Program-made: the position numbers and the translations under genes | Shown here: positions 8,523-17,588 of the stretch, piece after piece | How the letters are laid out: each line of letters opens with the position of its first letter | How positions within the stretch are numbered: position 1 is the stretch's first letter | Notes under the pieces: generated by a model | What the model was told of the DNA's origin: nothing | The model's database searches: none | The model's input: only the letters and a program-made list of their open reading frames with translations | Assembly: GCF_003952385.1 (NCBI RefSeq) | Contig: NZ_CP034444.1 | Span: 868,001 to 932,000 of the forward strand | Reading direction: 5' to 3' | DNA: 64,000 nt | DNA from: Mesorhizobium sp. M1D.F.Ca.ET.043.01.1.1 | GTDB lineage: Bacteria > Pseudomonadota > Alphaproteobacteria > Rhizobiales > Rhizobiaceae

Positions 8523-9638
8523 ATGACGAACGATGCCAGGAAACAGACCATCGAATCGCTTGCCGAAAGAGCAAAGCGCGGCGAGATCTCGCGCCGGCAA
8601 TTCGCGCAGCTTGCCGGCCTTGTGCTTGCCGGCACGCCGATGCTATTGCGCTCGACCCAGACCTTCGCCGAGACGAAGGGGCTGGTGCTGGTGAACTGGG
8701 GCGGCGACGCTATCACGGCTTACGACGCAGCCTACGGCCAGGCCTTCACCAAGGACACCGGCATTCCCGTCAAGATGGACGGCTCGGGTCCAACCGAAGG
8801 CGCGATCGCCGCGCAGTTCAAGAGCGGCGCGCCGACCTGGGATCTGGTCGACGTCGATCCGTTCTCGGCCATCACGCTGGGCGGCCAGGGCATGCTCGAA
8901 CCGATCGACTATACAATCGTCGACAAGAAGAAGATGCGCGAGGGCTTCGGTTGGGAATACGCCGCTTCGACCTACTTCTTCTCCTACGTGATCGCCTATG
9001 ACTCGCAGAAATTCGGCTCCAACGCGCCAACCGGCATGGCCGACTTCTTCGACGTCAAGAAATTCCCCGGCAAGCGCTCGCTCTACAAATGGGGCGTGTC
9101 GAGCTGGGAAGCCGCCCTGCTCGCCGACGGCGTGGCGCCAGCCTCGCTCTACCCGCTCGACCTCAAGCGCGCGCACGACAAGATCGCCGCCTTCAAGGAA
9201 AACGTCGTCTCCTATTGGGGCGGCGGCGCCGAAAGCCAGAGCGTGCTGCTCAACGGCGAAGCTTCCATGGCGATCGTGTGGTCGACGCGCGCCTCGCTGA
9301 TCGAGCAGGACTCGGGCGGCCAGATCAAGTTCATCTGGGACCAGGGCCTGATCTCGCCCGGCGCGCTGGCCGTGCTCAAGAACAATCCCGGCGGCAAGGA
9401 AGCGGCGATGAAGTTCATCGCCAGCACCCAGGATCCGCAGAAGGAACTGGTTATGTTCGACAAGCTCGGCCAGGGCCCGGCGAACCCGGCGGCCGACGCG
9501 CTGATCCCGGCCGACAAGAAGCGCATCAATCCCGTCGATCCGGAGAACATGAAGAAGCAGATCGCGCTCGACATGGAGTGGTACGCCAAGAACTACGGCG
9601 CAGCGCTCGACGAATACACAAAGATCATCTCGGCCTGA
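8523..9638 (+). CDS. Polyamine-type solute-binding protein, PotD-like
   Basis: Extracellular family-1 binding protein of 371 aa. The N-terminus carries a twin-arginine export signal (SRRQFAQLAGLVLAG, Arg-Arg at 24-25), so it is probably folded before export to the periplasm. The mature part shows typical class features: LVNWGGDAITAYD near the start, VDVDPFSAITL, and NEP-like NNPGGKEAAMKFI toward the end. It is the second gene, 69 bases after the ATPase. Ligand: a polyamine or other guanidino/amine compound is likely, given the neighbouring DDAH-like and M20 genes. Confidence 0.9.
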   Translation: MTNDARKQTIESLAERAKRGEISRRQFAQLAGLVLAGTPMLLRSTQTFAETKGLVLVNWGGDAITAYDAAYGQAFTKDTGIPVKMDGSGPTEGAIAAQFKSGAPTWDLVDVDPFSAITLGGQGMLEPIDYTIVDKKKMREGFGWEYAASTYFFSYVIAYDSQKFGSNAPTGMADFFDVKKFPGKRSLYKWGVSSWEAALLADGVAPASLYPLDLKRAHDKIAAFKENVVSYWGGGAESQSVLLNGEASMAIVWSTRASLIEQDSGGQIKFIWDQGLISPGALAVLKNNPGGKEAAMKFIASTQDPQKELVMFDKLGQGPANPAADALIPADKKRINPVDPENMKKQIALDMEWYAKNYGAALDEYTKIISA

Positions 9639-9659
9639 TCAGGCCGAGATTTCGGACCG

Positions 9660-10493
9660 ATGAGAGGCATCCTCTCCGACAGGATGGGCGCGGCGCTGCT
9701 AATGGCGCCGCTGCTCCTGTTCCTCATCTTTGCCTATGCCTGGCCCTTCCTCGGCGTGGTGAAGTGGAGTTTTACCCTCCCCTCGCCCGGCCTCGGCCAG
9801 TACCACGCCCTGCTCACCGACGACCTGGTTCAATCGGTGTTCATCCGCACGCTGCGCATCGCGGCGATCGTCACCGTCGTCTCGGTCACCGCCGCCTATG
9901 CCATCACCGTGGTGTGGGTGCGCGGCAGTCCGGTGCAGCGCGTGCTTGCCGAGTTCTGCATCCTGGTGCCGTTCTGGATCTCGGTGCTGACGCGCGCCTT
10001 CGGCTGGGTGGCGCTGTTATCCAACCGCGGGCTGATCAACACCTGGCTGCAGTCGATCGGCTTCATCTCCGAGCCGCTGACTTTGGTGCGCAACGAGTTC
10101 GGCGTCATCGTCGGCATGTCGCATTTCCTCATCCCCTTCGCGGTATTCCCGCTGGCATCGGCCATGCGCAGTCTCGACGAGCGCGTGCTTTTGGCGGCGC
10201 GCGGGCTCGGCTCCAGCCGCATGCGCACCTTCTGGACCGTGTTCGTGCCGATGACGCGCTCCGGCATCATCGGCTCGGCGATGATCACCTTCGTCTTCTC
10301 GCTCGGCTTCTTCGTCACGCCGGCGATCCTCGGCGGCGGCCGCAGCGTGATGATCGCCGAACTGATCTACCTGCGCATCTTCCAGAGCCCGGATTGGGGG
10401 CTGGGCGCAGCGATCAGCGTGGTGCTGGTGGTGTTCGTCGGCGCGCTGATGGCGCTGCTTTTCCGCTACGTCAAACCGAAGCAACTGGTGTAG
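9660..10493 (+). CDS. ABC importer permease, PotB-like
   Basis: Inner-membrane permease of 277 aa with about six hydrophobic segments, the first at residues 11-35. The EAA-type loop reads RVLLAARGLGSSRMRTFWTV, which contacts the ATPase. It follows the binding-protein gene by 21 bases and precedes the second permease by 4 bases. Confidence 0.9.
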   Translation: MRGILSDRMGAALLMAPLLLFLIFAYAWPFLGVVKWSFTLPSPGLGQYHALLTDDLVQSVFIRTLRIAAIVTVVSVTAAYAITVVWVRGSPVQRVLAEFCILVPFWISVLTRAFGWVALLSNRGLINTWLQSIGFISEPLTLVRNEFGVIVGMSHFLIPFAVFPLASAMRSLDERVLLAARGLGSSRMRTFWTVFVPMTRSGIIGSAMITFVFSLGFFVTPAILGGGRSVMIAELIYLRIFQSPDWGLGAAISVVLVVFVGALMALLFRYVKPKQLV

Positions 10494-10497
10494 CGCG

Positions 10498-11304
10498 ATG
10501 CCGACCTACCGCCCCGGTCCCGTCTCGCTCATCCTCGCAGTGCTTGTGGCGCTGTTCCTGCTTATGCCGTTGCTCGCCGTCATCCCGGTGTCGCTGACGC
10601 CGAGCCGCATGCTGACCATGCCGACGGGCGAACTGTCGCTGCGCCACTATCGCTCGCTGATCGAGGATCCGCGCTGGCTGGAGTCCATCCTGCTTTCGCT
10701 GCGGGTCGGCGTGGTGAGCAGCGCGCTTTCCACCGTGCTCGCGCTCACCTTCAGCCTGGGGGTGTGGATGTTCCAGCCGCGCTTCACGGCGGCGCTGGTC
10801 GGCTTCGTGCTGTTGCCGATGGTGGTGCCGCCGGTGGTCTCGGCGGTGACGCTCTATTTCCTGCTCACCTCGGTCTCCGGCATCTCGTCCTTCTTCGGCT
10901 ACGACACATGGCTGGGTGTGGCGATGGCGCATTCGGTGATGACCGTGCCTTTCGCAACGGTGCTGATCCTGGTCTCGCTCAGCCAGCTCGACCGCCGCAT
11001 CGACCTCGCCGCGCGCGGCCTCGGCGCAACCGTGTGGGAGCGCGCGACGCGCGTCATCATGCCCAACATCAAGTTCGGCATCGTCACCGCCGCGCTCCTC
11101 TCCTTCGTGCTCTCCTGGGAAGAGATCGGCGTGACGCTGTTCATCACCTCGGTGAACGCGATCACCCTGCCCCGGCTGATGTGGATGGGCCTGCGCGACA
11201 ACATCGACCCGGCGATCGCGGCGCTCTCGGTGATCCTGATCATCATCACCGTGCTGGTGCTCGCCGTGCGCAGCGTCGTCACGCGCCGGCAAGCCGCACC
11301 CTAA
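10498..11304 (+). CDS. ABC importer permease, PotC-like
   Basis: Second membrane subunit, 268 aa, with an N-terminal membrane segment and the EAA-like loop RRIDLAARGLGATVWERATR. A further conserved membrane segment reads LSFVLSWEEIGVTLFI, as in PotC/YdcV permeases. Last gene of the importer operon; a strong hairpin follows 20 bases after the stop. Confidence 0.9.
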   Translation: MPTYRPGPVSLILAVLVALFLLMPLLAVIPVSLTPSRMLTMPTGELSLRHYRSLIEDPRWLESILLSLRVGVVSSALSTVLALTFSLGVWMFQPRFTAALVGFVLLPMVVPPVVSAVTLYFLLTSVSGISSFFGYDTWLGVAMAHSVMTVPFATVLILVSLSQLDRRIDLAARGLGATVWERATRVIMPNIKFGIVTAALLSFVLSWEEIGVTLFITSVNAITLPRLMWMGLRDNIDPAIAALSVILIIITVLVLAVRSVVTRRQAAP

Positions 11305-11324
11305 GCCCGCTCACCCAGACGAAA

Positions 11325-11350
11325 GAGGCCCGTCGGGAGCGACGGGCCTC
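11325..11350 (+). terminator. Hairpin after the importer operon
   Basis: A perfect 11-bp stem (GAGGCCCGTCG paired with CGACGGGCCTC) with a 4-base loop GGAG lies 20 bases after the last permease gene. No T-run follows, so it may act as a transcript stabiliser or weak terminator. Confidence 0.6.
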
Positions 11351-11629
11351 GTCGGGCGCCAAAGTGGAAGTTTGGCTCCTAATGATCCGGGGGTGTGGAT
11401 CCCGCTGACCTTAGCCAATGGCGGTCCGGCGGGCGATTTACAAATCCGTAAGCTTCGTGCCGGCAACAGCGAGCGGTGTCGGCAAAAAGGGCCGTATTAT
11501 CATCGCCTTGCAAGCATCCGCGAGTGCGCCGATGCGGCGCCCTTCAATCAAAAGTGATGGAACGCCGGCGAGACACGGGCAAGGACGCAATGGGCCTCCC
11601 GCCACCCGACGAGCCGGTCAGGCGGATGC
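11351..11629. other. Intergenic, no gene seen
   Basis: About 280 bases between the importer terminator and the 3' end of the cytochrome b561 gene. Short open frames exist on the plus strand but have no ribosome site or recognisable pattern. Confidence 0.5.
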
Positions 11630-12178
11630 TCAGAGAGGCTGCCGATTTCCCGGCAGCATTCTGGTCAGGATCGTGTCCCGGCGAACGAAGTGATGATAGA
11701 GCGCGGCCAGGGCATGTATGCCAGCCACGATCAGTATGCCGTTCGCGCACAGCGAATGCAGTTCGCGGATGGTCCGCGCGGTCGCTCTGTCCGGGGCAAA
11801 CGGGGCCGGCACGGTGAACAGGCCGAAGAAGCTCAACGCGTCGCCCCTGAACCAGGTCAAAAGGATGCCGAGCACGGGAATCGCCACGAGCAGCGCGTAG
11901 AGAACGAAATGCCCGATCCGGGCGGCGGCGCGCTCCGGGGCAGGCATATCCGCCGGGAGGCGCGGCGCTCCCCTCATGCCGCGCAGGACCACCCGCCAAA
12001 AGACGAACGCGGCGAGCAGGAGCCCGAACGAAATATGCAGCCGCCAGACGGCCTCGACGGTCGGATCCCCGCGGCGCAGCAGGTCTTCGCCATAGGTCAG
12101 GGCGTAGAGCAATACGACCAGCACAAAGAGCGCCCAATGCAGGAATTTTTGGGTGGACGTGTAGGCGTCACGGGACAT
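11630..12178 (-). CDS. Cytochrome b561 family protein
   Basis: A di-haem b-type membrane cytochrome that passes electrons between ubiquinol and periplasmic acceptors. 182 residues with four hydrophobic helices. Candidate haem-ligand histidines are visible in KFLHWALF (helix 1), RLHISFGLL (helix 2), ELHSLCANG (helix 3) and IHALAALYHHF (helix 4). Family length is normal. It lies downstream of, and in the same direction as, an ArsR-type regulator gene with a 263-base gap that holds its own regulatory region. Confidence 0.9.
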   Translation of the reverse strand: MSRDAYTSTQKFLHWALFVLVVLLYALTYGEDLLRRGDPTVEAVWRLHISFGLLLAAFVFWRVVLRGMRGAPRLPADMPAPERAAARIGHFVLYALLVAIPVLGILLTWFRGDALSFFGLFTVPAPFAPDRATARTIRELHSLCANGILIVAGIHALAALYHHFVRRDTILTRMLPGNRQPL

Positions 12179-12307
12179 TCGGCAAGGCTCCTTGAACCGC
12201 GTCGCGCAGGAACGGATCCTGGCGAGGCGCTTTAAGCCGCTGTCTCAAGCGCATTCCCGGCGAACTTGTGGCCGCTAAATTACGAATTTGTAATGGGAAT
12301 TACGGAT

Positions 12308-12353
12308 CGGAATATTCCGGCTAAACAATAGGCAAAACAAACAATAGGCAAAA
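12308..12353 (-). promoter_or_regulatory. Palindrome and 15-bp tandem repeat upstream of cytochrome b561
   Basis: A perfect 12-bp palindrome CGGAATATTCCG (12308-12319) is followed by two exact copies of AAACAATAGGCAAAA (12323-12337 and 12339-12353), a 16-base period. The AT-rich block contrasts with the surrounding GC-rich DNA. It lies 130-175 bases upstream of the cytochrome gene and just after the ArsR regulator gene. A regulator-binding role is inference. Confidence 0.4.
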
Positions 12354-12441
12354 GAAAATACCGGCACCGCGCGGCGCGTTGCCATCCCGTTGCATTCGCG
12401 CAGGCGAAGGCCGCTCCGGCCCTCGCCTGCGCCGCAGCCGA

Positions 12442-12819
12442 TCACGCGGCCTGGGGCCGCCGCATCCTTTCGACAAGAGCCTGCCGGGCCGGGCCGGCGA
12501 GCGGCCTGTCCATGGTCAGCAGGCCGTCGAGCAGAGCGAGGAGCTCACGCGCTGCGGACGACTTGCAGGAGTAGTAGACCATCTGGCGGTCGCGGCGGGT
12601 GTCGACCAGGCCAAACCTGCGCAGTTTGGCCAAATGCTGGGAGAGTGCGGACTGGCTGAGTTCGACCTTGTCGGCAAGCGTGCCGACCGACAGTTCGCCC
12701 TCGGCCAGGTAGTTCATGATGAGCAGACGCTTCTCGTTGCCCATCACCGCAAGAAAGGCTGCCGCGCTTTCTGCGTTGGCGGTAAGTTTCTTCGTCACCA
12801 TCGGTTTCCCCATGTTCAT
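12442..12819 (-). CDS. ArsR/SmtB-family repressor, NolR/BigR-like
   Basis: A 125-residue winged-helix repressor. The order AAAFLAVMGNEKRLLIMNYL, LSVGTLADKVELSQSALSQH, LAKLRRFGLVDTRRDRQMVY matches the NolR/BigR branch, which controls nodulation or sulfur/redox genes in rhizobia. A metal-binding CxC is absent in the recognition helix; one cysteine occurs after the wing (YYSCKSS), so redox sensing is possible. Two starts (12819 and 12813) share a GGAAG site. The downstream cytochrome b561 is a plausible target. Confidence 0.85.
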   Translation of the reverse strand: MNMGKPMVTKKLTANAESAAAFLAVMGNEKRLLIMNYLAEGELSVGTLADKVELSQSALSQHLAKLRRFGLVDTRRDRQMVYYSCKSSAARELLALLDGLLTMDRPLAGPARQALVERMRRPQAA

Positions 12820-13247
12820 GCTCTTCCGAGGCCATGGGGGCAATGGCTTCAGAATTCCAGAGCATTTGGTTGGCCTGCACCGACACGGAGTCGGAACCTG
12901 CCCTGCTTCTTTGTTCGACCAAACCCCTTCGTAACCCGGTTGCCACCACGTCGGGATATTGGCCTCGGACAGCATGCGCCGCGTTGCTGCGTGACGCAAG
13001 TTGGCGCAGACTCGGAATAATTCCGCGCTGCTAATGAGTATCAGCGCTTCGTTGTTTCGGCAAGGATATAGCGAAGCTGGCCCAGTATTCGGCATGCCTG
13101 AAGTCCAGACAACGAGGCGAAAGCCCCACTGGCCCGGACGTCACGAAAGACATTGTCGCCATCTCCTTGAAGACTCACCCTCGTTTGCGAACCCGTGTTA
13201 ACATTAGCCGGGGAAGAAAGGGGGACATGAGCTGAAGGAAAACGCCC
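12820..13247. other. Intergenic, no gene seen
   Basis: 428 bases between the divergent ArsR regulator and the small gene at 13248. It must hold both promoters, but I could not fix convincing -35/-10 pairs. The plus strand is moderately AT-rich around 13040-13080. No structured RNA was recognised. Confidence 0.5.
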
Positions 13248-13445
13248 ATGTCCAACATTTCACGAAACGCGTTCACGCCCGCCGAGACTGCCCTGTTCGG
13301 GCGCGTCTTCGAGAGCGGGCGCGTCGATGGAGAAACCGAAGAGCAGAAGGAGGCGCGCGCCTCGCGCATCATCGCTAACTACATGGCCGGCATCACCGAC
13401 GAAGCCGAACTCATCGAACTTTCCCGCAAGCCGCTCGGACGATGA
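13248..13445 (+). CDS. Small conserved hypothetical protein
   Basis: A 65-residue soluble, acidic protein with a good ribosome site (GAAGGAAAA) before the ATG. The segment TPAETALFGRVFESGRVDGE and the closing IANYMAGITDEAELIELSRK suggest a helical fold. Family not recognised. Confidence 0.6.
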   Translation: MSNISRNAFTPAETALFGRVFESGRVDGETEEQKEARASRIIANYMAGITDEAELIELSRKPLGR

Positions 13446-13560
13446 AACTGGGCCATGCCCGTTGTCGGTGCGCTGCTCACATCCTGTTGAAATATCGGGA
13501 TGAAACCTGCCGGGCAGTTGCGCGTTTATCATCCGCTCACAACGCATCAGGGGTTTCGCG

Positions 13561-13806
13561 ATGATCCAGGGATGGTTTTCCAGACCGGTCGAAGTCGCCG
13601 TCGGCGTGGCAGGCTCGATCCGACATATTTCCAATGCACAACAGGCCGTGGAATTGCTGACAGGCCAATGGCGCGATGCCGGCAGCGCGCAGCATGGCGC
13701 GGCGCTGCGTGCCTGCCGCCGGGCAATGAGCGGCGACGTTCCGGCCGACAACGCCAGGGAAGCCTTCATCAGCGCCGCGCGCGAAGCGCATGTGCTGGTC
13801 GAATAG
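13561..13806 (+). CDS. DUF982 family protein
   Basis: 81 residues. The core pattern VAGSIRHISNAQQAVELLTG, then W and a run ALRACRRAMSGDVPADNARE followed by AFISAAREAHVLVE, is typical of DUF982, a family greatly expanded in Rhizobiales and of unknown function. A second and third copy occur at 14092 and 53046. No clear ribosome site is seen before the ATG. Confidence 0.8.
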   Translation: MIQGWFSRPVEVAVGVAGSIRHISNAQQAVELLTGQWRDAGSAQHGAALRACRRAMSGDVPADNAREAFISAAREAHVLVE

Positions 13807-14091
13807 GTCCACGGCGGCAACTGACGACCTGCCTATCTGTAGAAGAGCCACAAAGCACCGCCACCGCGGGCGACAGCGCAGCCAGGTGACTTTGGTCACA
13901 CGTCTTTTGCGCCGACAAAAATCCGGCCCGTGAGCCGACCCGGACGACCGATCGCCGATCTCAAGAATTCTTCGGAACATTATCGGGAGTGATTGGTTAA
14001 TGCGCGGGTCCGCCAATCATCCCGGACCCGCATCCCAACCGGCGCCCGCCGGCGCCGCTGTCAAAAGACCATCATACGAACGGAGGATGTG

Positions 14092-14334
14092 ATGAACGAC
14101 GTCTGGTTTTCAGAGCCGGTCGTGATCGATTTCGAACCAAGCGGACAACACAAGGTCTCAAGCTGCTTCGAGGCGGTCGAATGCCTTGACCAGCGCTGGC
14201 CAAGACGGGCGCGCGACGGCGCCTGGCGGTCGGCAAGCCGTGTCTGCCGCGATGCGCTCGACGGTTTGAGAAGTCCCGTCGAAGCCCGCAAAACCCTGCG
14301 CAAGGCGGCGAAGGCCGCCGGCCTGCTGGCCTAG
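14092..14334 (+). CDS. DUF982 family protein
   Basis: 80 residues with an excellent ribosome site (CGGAGG). It shares with its neighbour the order [V-I-hydrophobic core] ... SCFEAVECLDQRWP ... ASRVCRDALDGLRSPVEARK ... LRKAAKAAGLLA. The two copies are only about 40% alike by eye, so the duplication is old. A hairpin with T-run lies 100 bases downstream. Function unknown. Confidence 0.8.
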   Translation: MNDVWFSEPVVIDFEPSGQHKVSSCFEAVECLDQRWPRRARDGAWRSASRVCRDALDGLRSPVEARKTLRKAAKAAGLLA

Positions 14335-14430
14335 TCGGCGACCCGCAAGCCGAGAGATTTCGGAACATTGCAACCGCCGACCTGTTTCTTCCCTGTAGTC
14401 TCGTGACTACGGGGTTCCAGACCCAAGCCG

Positions 14431-14473
14431 AGCCCGTTCCGGCCTTCCCATCGCCGGGGCGGGCTTGATTTTT
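14431..14473 (+). terminator. Rho-independent terminator after DUF982
   Basis: Arms AGCCCG..CCGG and CCGG..CGGGCT (10 paired bases with a 2-base bulge) are followed by TTGATTTTT. A smaller hairpin GTAGTC/GACTAC lies just upstream at 14395-14410. The rest of the 376-base gap up to 14710 shows no gene. Confidence 0.6.
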
Positions 14474-14710
14474 GCGCCGGGCAATCTGGACGGAAACTGC
14501 AGCGCGGCCGGCGTATACTGGAGAGGGTTCAGAGCGCCTCCCCCGGGGTACATGAAAACGCCGGCCGCTGGGCTTCGGGCGCCTGTTGTTCAGGCCCTTT
14601 CATTTCGGCGAGCGGGGCCTCCGGATTCAACGCCGGGGTCAGGTTGTGGTGAACGAGAGGTTACTATCCACAGGTGGGCCCGAGCGACCCCGGACCGTTC
14701 GCCGCCTCGA

Positions 14711-15685
14711 TCAGTCGAACCCGCCAAGCACTTCCGGAAACTGAACCGCGATCTCCCCCGCCTCCGCCTGCCTGGCGTAGATCCGGTGCATTTTCGCCCC
14801 GTCATAGCGCGCGCGGCGGCGCTGAACATCCCTACCGAACACGCCTGCGACAGCGTCGAAACGCCGGAGGAAGCGCTTGATCACGCCGCGTTCGAACGGC
14901 ACGCGCTGCTCGAAGGGTTTGCACCAGGGCGTGCCCTTTGCCAGATCGCGCCACACCTTAAGGGCTTCAGGTTCGACGCCAACCTGGTTGCCCCATGGCT
15001 TGCCGCCCGCGAAATGCCGGGCATAGGCCTGGGAGAACCGAAATTCGCTGGTGGCGTTCGACATCAGATTCCAGTTCGGGTGCATCGTCTGCCATTTGCC
15101 CTCGAAGACGATGTTGAGCGCGTTCTGGTCGTTCATTTTTCCATTGATGGCAGTCTGGCGCGTCCTCTCCAGGAGGCCCTCCGCGCGCACCGCATCCATG
15201 TCGAAGACCAGCACGCCGGAATTGAAGTATGGCGCGCCCTGCTTCATCCCGAGGCTTTTGCGATAAGACGGCCGGAAGTACATGTAATCGTCGTGGGCCG
15301 CGAGCAGAGGCGCGTCGAGCCCTTGGCAAGCCAGGTCATTGATGTCGCGGTTGAACAGGACATCACAATCGGTGTAGGCGACCCGGCCATAGCTGTCGAA
15401 TTGCGGTAGCAAGTCCGCGAACAGGCGGACATAGGCAGCGATGCTGTAGGTGCCAAAGCGGAAGCCAACGCGATCCATGAAGTCAGACACGTCGAGCAGC
15501 GCTACTCTGTTCCCGAGCAGCCGCCTCGCGACCTGCATATCGCTCTCACGAACCTTCACGTGGAGAATGAAGCCATCAATTGGCGCGGAAACATCCAATA
15601 TCCGGCGCGCCGTTAGGCATGCATAGGGAAAATAATTGCTATCCGTAGCCAAGAAGTAGCACGGCCGCTGCAAGCCTGCCTCCAT
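14711..15685 (-). CDS. Family-8 glycosyltransferase
   Basis: A retaining GT8 enzyme (LgtC/WaaI-like) of 324 aa that transfers a sugar from a nucleotide sugar, probably to LPS or another surface glycan. The metal-binding DxD is TDCDVLF (Asp106, Asp108). Other GT8 marks are FLATDSNYFPYA at the N-terminus, YFNSGVLVFDMD, and HPNWNLM near the sugar site. It is the first of three genes that look like a surface-glycan patch, although orientations are mixed. No signal peptide. Confidence 0.88.
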   Translation of the reverse strand: MEAGLQRPCYFLATDSNYFPYACLTARRILDVSAPIDGFILHVKVRESDMQVARRLLGNRVALLDVSDFMDRVGFRFGTYSIAAYVRLFADLLPQFDSYGRVAYTDCDVLFNRDINDLACQGLDAPLLAAHDDYMYFRPSYRKSLGMKQGAPYFNSGVLVFDMDAVRAEGLLERTRQTAINGKMNDQNALNIVFEGKWQTMHPNWNLMSNATSEFRFSQAYARHFAGGKPWGNQVGVEPEALKVWRDLAKGTPWCKPFEQRVPFERGVIKRFLRRFDAVAGVFGRDVQRRRARYDGAKMHRIYARQAEAGEIAVQFPEVLGGFD

Positions 15686-15773
15686 GATATCGAGCTTCGC
15701 CTGACCGGCCGATCTAAAATCAATTGCGGTTTACGCAGTTTGAGCCACCCAACTGCTTATCCCAGCCGCCGTA

Positions 15774-16355
15774 CTACGCCGAAGCGGTGCCTGCCACAAA
15801 ATGGCTCTCTATGAAAGTCTCAATGGGGCCGGTGAGCGTGTCGGCTTCCCGTTTGATTTTATCGTCGTCCCATTCCCACCACCGGATTGCCAGCAGCTTC
15901 GAAATCACATCGTCAGGGAAGCGATATCTAATCAGTCGGGCCGGCGAGCCGCCAACGATCGCATAAGGCGTCACATCCTTGGTGACCACAGCCCCTGCGC
16001 CGACGACTGCGCCATCGCCGATCACGACCCCCGGCAATATTATAGCGCCGTGGCCAATCCAGACGTCGTTGCCGATTGTGACACCGCTCGGTCTGCCGCC
16101 ATTTCCGACGGGATCGGATTGCTTCAGCATCCGGCTGTGGATCGGAAATGTCGTGGCGCGATCGGTCAAATGCTGACCGGAGCACATGAAAAGCACTTCA
16201 CCGGCGATCGAGCAGAAAGCCCCAACCGTTAGCGGGGCCTCCTTTGAGGCGAAAAAAACCTTCCGCCGTGACATCCCATAGGTGTGGCGTCCTACCGTCA
16301 CGTGTTCCGGCAGTTTCGAGCGAGCGTTCCTCAACCAGCCGGATAATACGGACAT
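15774..16355 (-). CDS. CatB-like hexapeptide acetyltransferase
   Basis: A left-handed beta-helix acyltransferase of 193 aa. Hexapeptide repeats are clear in [19 protein letters not shown] and [18 protein letters not shown], followed by the family signature [16 protein letters not shown]. The C-terminal W-E-W-DDDKI helix is typical of CatB/VatD-type xenobiotic or O-antigen acetyltransferases. Placed beside glycosyltransferases, it more likely acetylates a sugar than an antibiotic (inference). Confidence 0.85.
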   Translation of the reverse strand: MSVLSGWLRNARSKLPEHVTVGRHTYGMSRRKVFFASKEAPLTVGAFCSIAGEVLFMCSGQHLTDRATTFPIHSRMLKQSDPVGNGGRPSGVTIGNDVWIGHGAIILPGVVIGDGAVVGAGAVVTKDVTPYAIVGGSPARLIRYRFPDDVISKLLAIRWWEWDDDKIKREADTLTGPIETFIESHFVAGTASA

Positions 16356-16587
16356 TCTGAAGGCCTACCCCAGCACAACAACGACATAGCCGCAGACGGG
16401 CCAAATCCACAAGCCTGAGGTTTCACAAGCCGGGCGAGTGATCTTCAGGTTGGGACCGGATCGCCGAAGATATCGGTTGCAGCCTTTTTCGTCTCTTGGC
16501 GCTGTGTTTTGCGGTGGATTGCGCCTGGGAGTGTTGATAGTGGAGCGGACGGCCCGCTCCGCCTAATAGAATGAACGACTTGACCGA

Positions 16588-17373
16588 ATGAATGACGTCT
16601 TTGGTTACATCGCCTATGGCGACAACGAGCTCTATCACCTTGGCGCGCTACTCAGCGCGCTTAAGCTTTTGCACCATTGCCCCGGCGCCAAGATAATCGT
16701 CGCAACTGACAGACCGGCGTTCTTTCGCGGATACCCGCTTGAGACGATACTTGTGAGCGCCGAGAAGAAGAACGAGCTATCCTTCGATTGGCGCTATCAT
16801 TTCGGCATCAAGGCGGGGGGCCTTATCAAGCTTTTGAAGCGCGCTGACCGATTGCTTTTCATGGACACGGATATGTACCCGGTCGGGAACCCATCCCGAG
16901 CCTTCGAGGCCATTACGCCCTGCCATTCAATCATGCGTCTTTGCGAGGGGCCGCATGCGTGGTGCCCGCGGCTGGAGGGCAAAGGTGTTCGGGTGGGCGA
17001 CTATGTCGTGACCGGCCATGAGCCGATGTGGAATAGCGGCATCCTCGGCGTGCACCGTGACAACCTTCCTGCCCTGCTCGACGCCTATCCTCCGATGCTC
17101 GCCGTTCATGAGATCGCGATGATAGATGCTGCTGAGCAGTTCTGCATTGGCATCGCCCTATCCCAAGATGGTCGAACCATCAGCCCGCATCGCCTTAAAA
17201 TTAGGAACTACAACACGCGGGGTAAAAGGCTGTTCGCCGGACCGCGCGTTCATCAATTCTTCAATGTCTACGGCGACGCGCCAATTGCTCAGCAAATTAA
17301 AGAAGCCGCTCGATATCGTCTTTGGCGAACGCCCATAGACTTATGGCGCCAGCGACACATGTGGTCGCGCTGA
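16588..17373 (+). CDS. Glycosyltransferase-like protein with DTD motif
   Basis: 261 residues with a nucleotide-sugar-transferase A-fold pattern: FGYIAYGDNELYHLGALLSA at the start, a DxD motif in LLFMDTDMYPVG near residue 94, and the acceptor-side MWNSGILGVHRDN. It resembles GT8/GT-A proteins but is too diverged to assign a family number. A seven-codon mini-frame (ATG at 16571) ends in TGA overlapping the true ATG, so translational coupling is possible. The minus-strand neighbours also handle glycans. Confidence 0.7.
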   Translation: MNDVFGYIAYGDNELYHLGALLSALKLLHHCPGAKIIVATDRPAFFRGYPLETILVSAEKKNELSFDWRYHFGIKAGGLIKLLKRADRLLFMDTDMYPVGNPSRAFEAITPCHSIMRLCEGPHAWCPRLEGKGVRVGDYVVTGHEPMWNSGILGVHRDNLPALLDAYPPMLAVHEIAMIDAAEQFCIGIALSQDGRTISPHRLKIRNYNTRGKRLFAGPRVHQFFNVYGDAPIAQQIKEAARYRLWRTPIDLWRQRHMWSR

Positions 17374-17455
17374 CTCCGCAGCCACGGCGCGGCAGAGATC
17401 TCATCAACTGATGAAAGTCGAACTCAGCCTGCCTCTTCGGGCGCGGCGGACGAAT

Positions 17456-17532
17456 TGGCGATCCCGGCAGGATTCGAACCTGCGACCATCGGCTTAGAAG
17501 GCCGGTGCTCTATCCAGCTGAGCTACGGGACC
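17456..17532 (-). tRNA. tRNA-Arg (anticodon TCT)
   Basis: A full cloverleaf: 7-bp acceptor stem (GGTCCCG with CGGGATC, one G-T pair), D-loop GCTCAGCTGGATAGAGC, anticodon loop CTTCTAA giving TCT, and T-loop GGTTCGAATCC. CCA is encoded. It lies just downstream of the glycan patch, a common integration position, but no duplicated tRNA end was found. Confidence 0.95.
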
Positions 17533-17588
17533 GCTGGCCGGCCGAGGCCGGCTGATGCACTCACGCCGAGGGACGCTCGACCGGGAGG

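Noticed and set aside
9089..10597. 502-codon frame over the binding-protein/permease genes
   Set aside because: Out-of-frame shadow, Arg-rich, covering two well-supported genes.
12323..12353. CRISPR or iteron origin
   Set aside because: Only two 15-bp copies and no replication gene; treated as a regulatory oddity.
14711..17532. Integrated genomic island with attachment sites at tRNA-Arg
   Set aside because: No integrase and no duplicated tRNA 3' end seen in the window.
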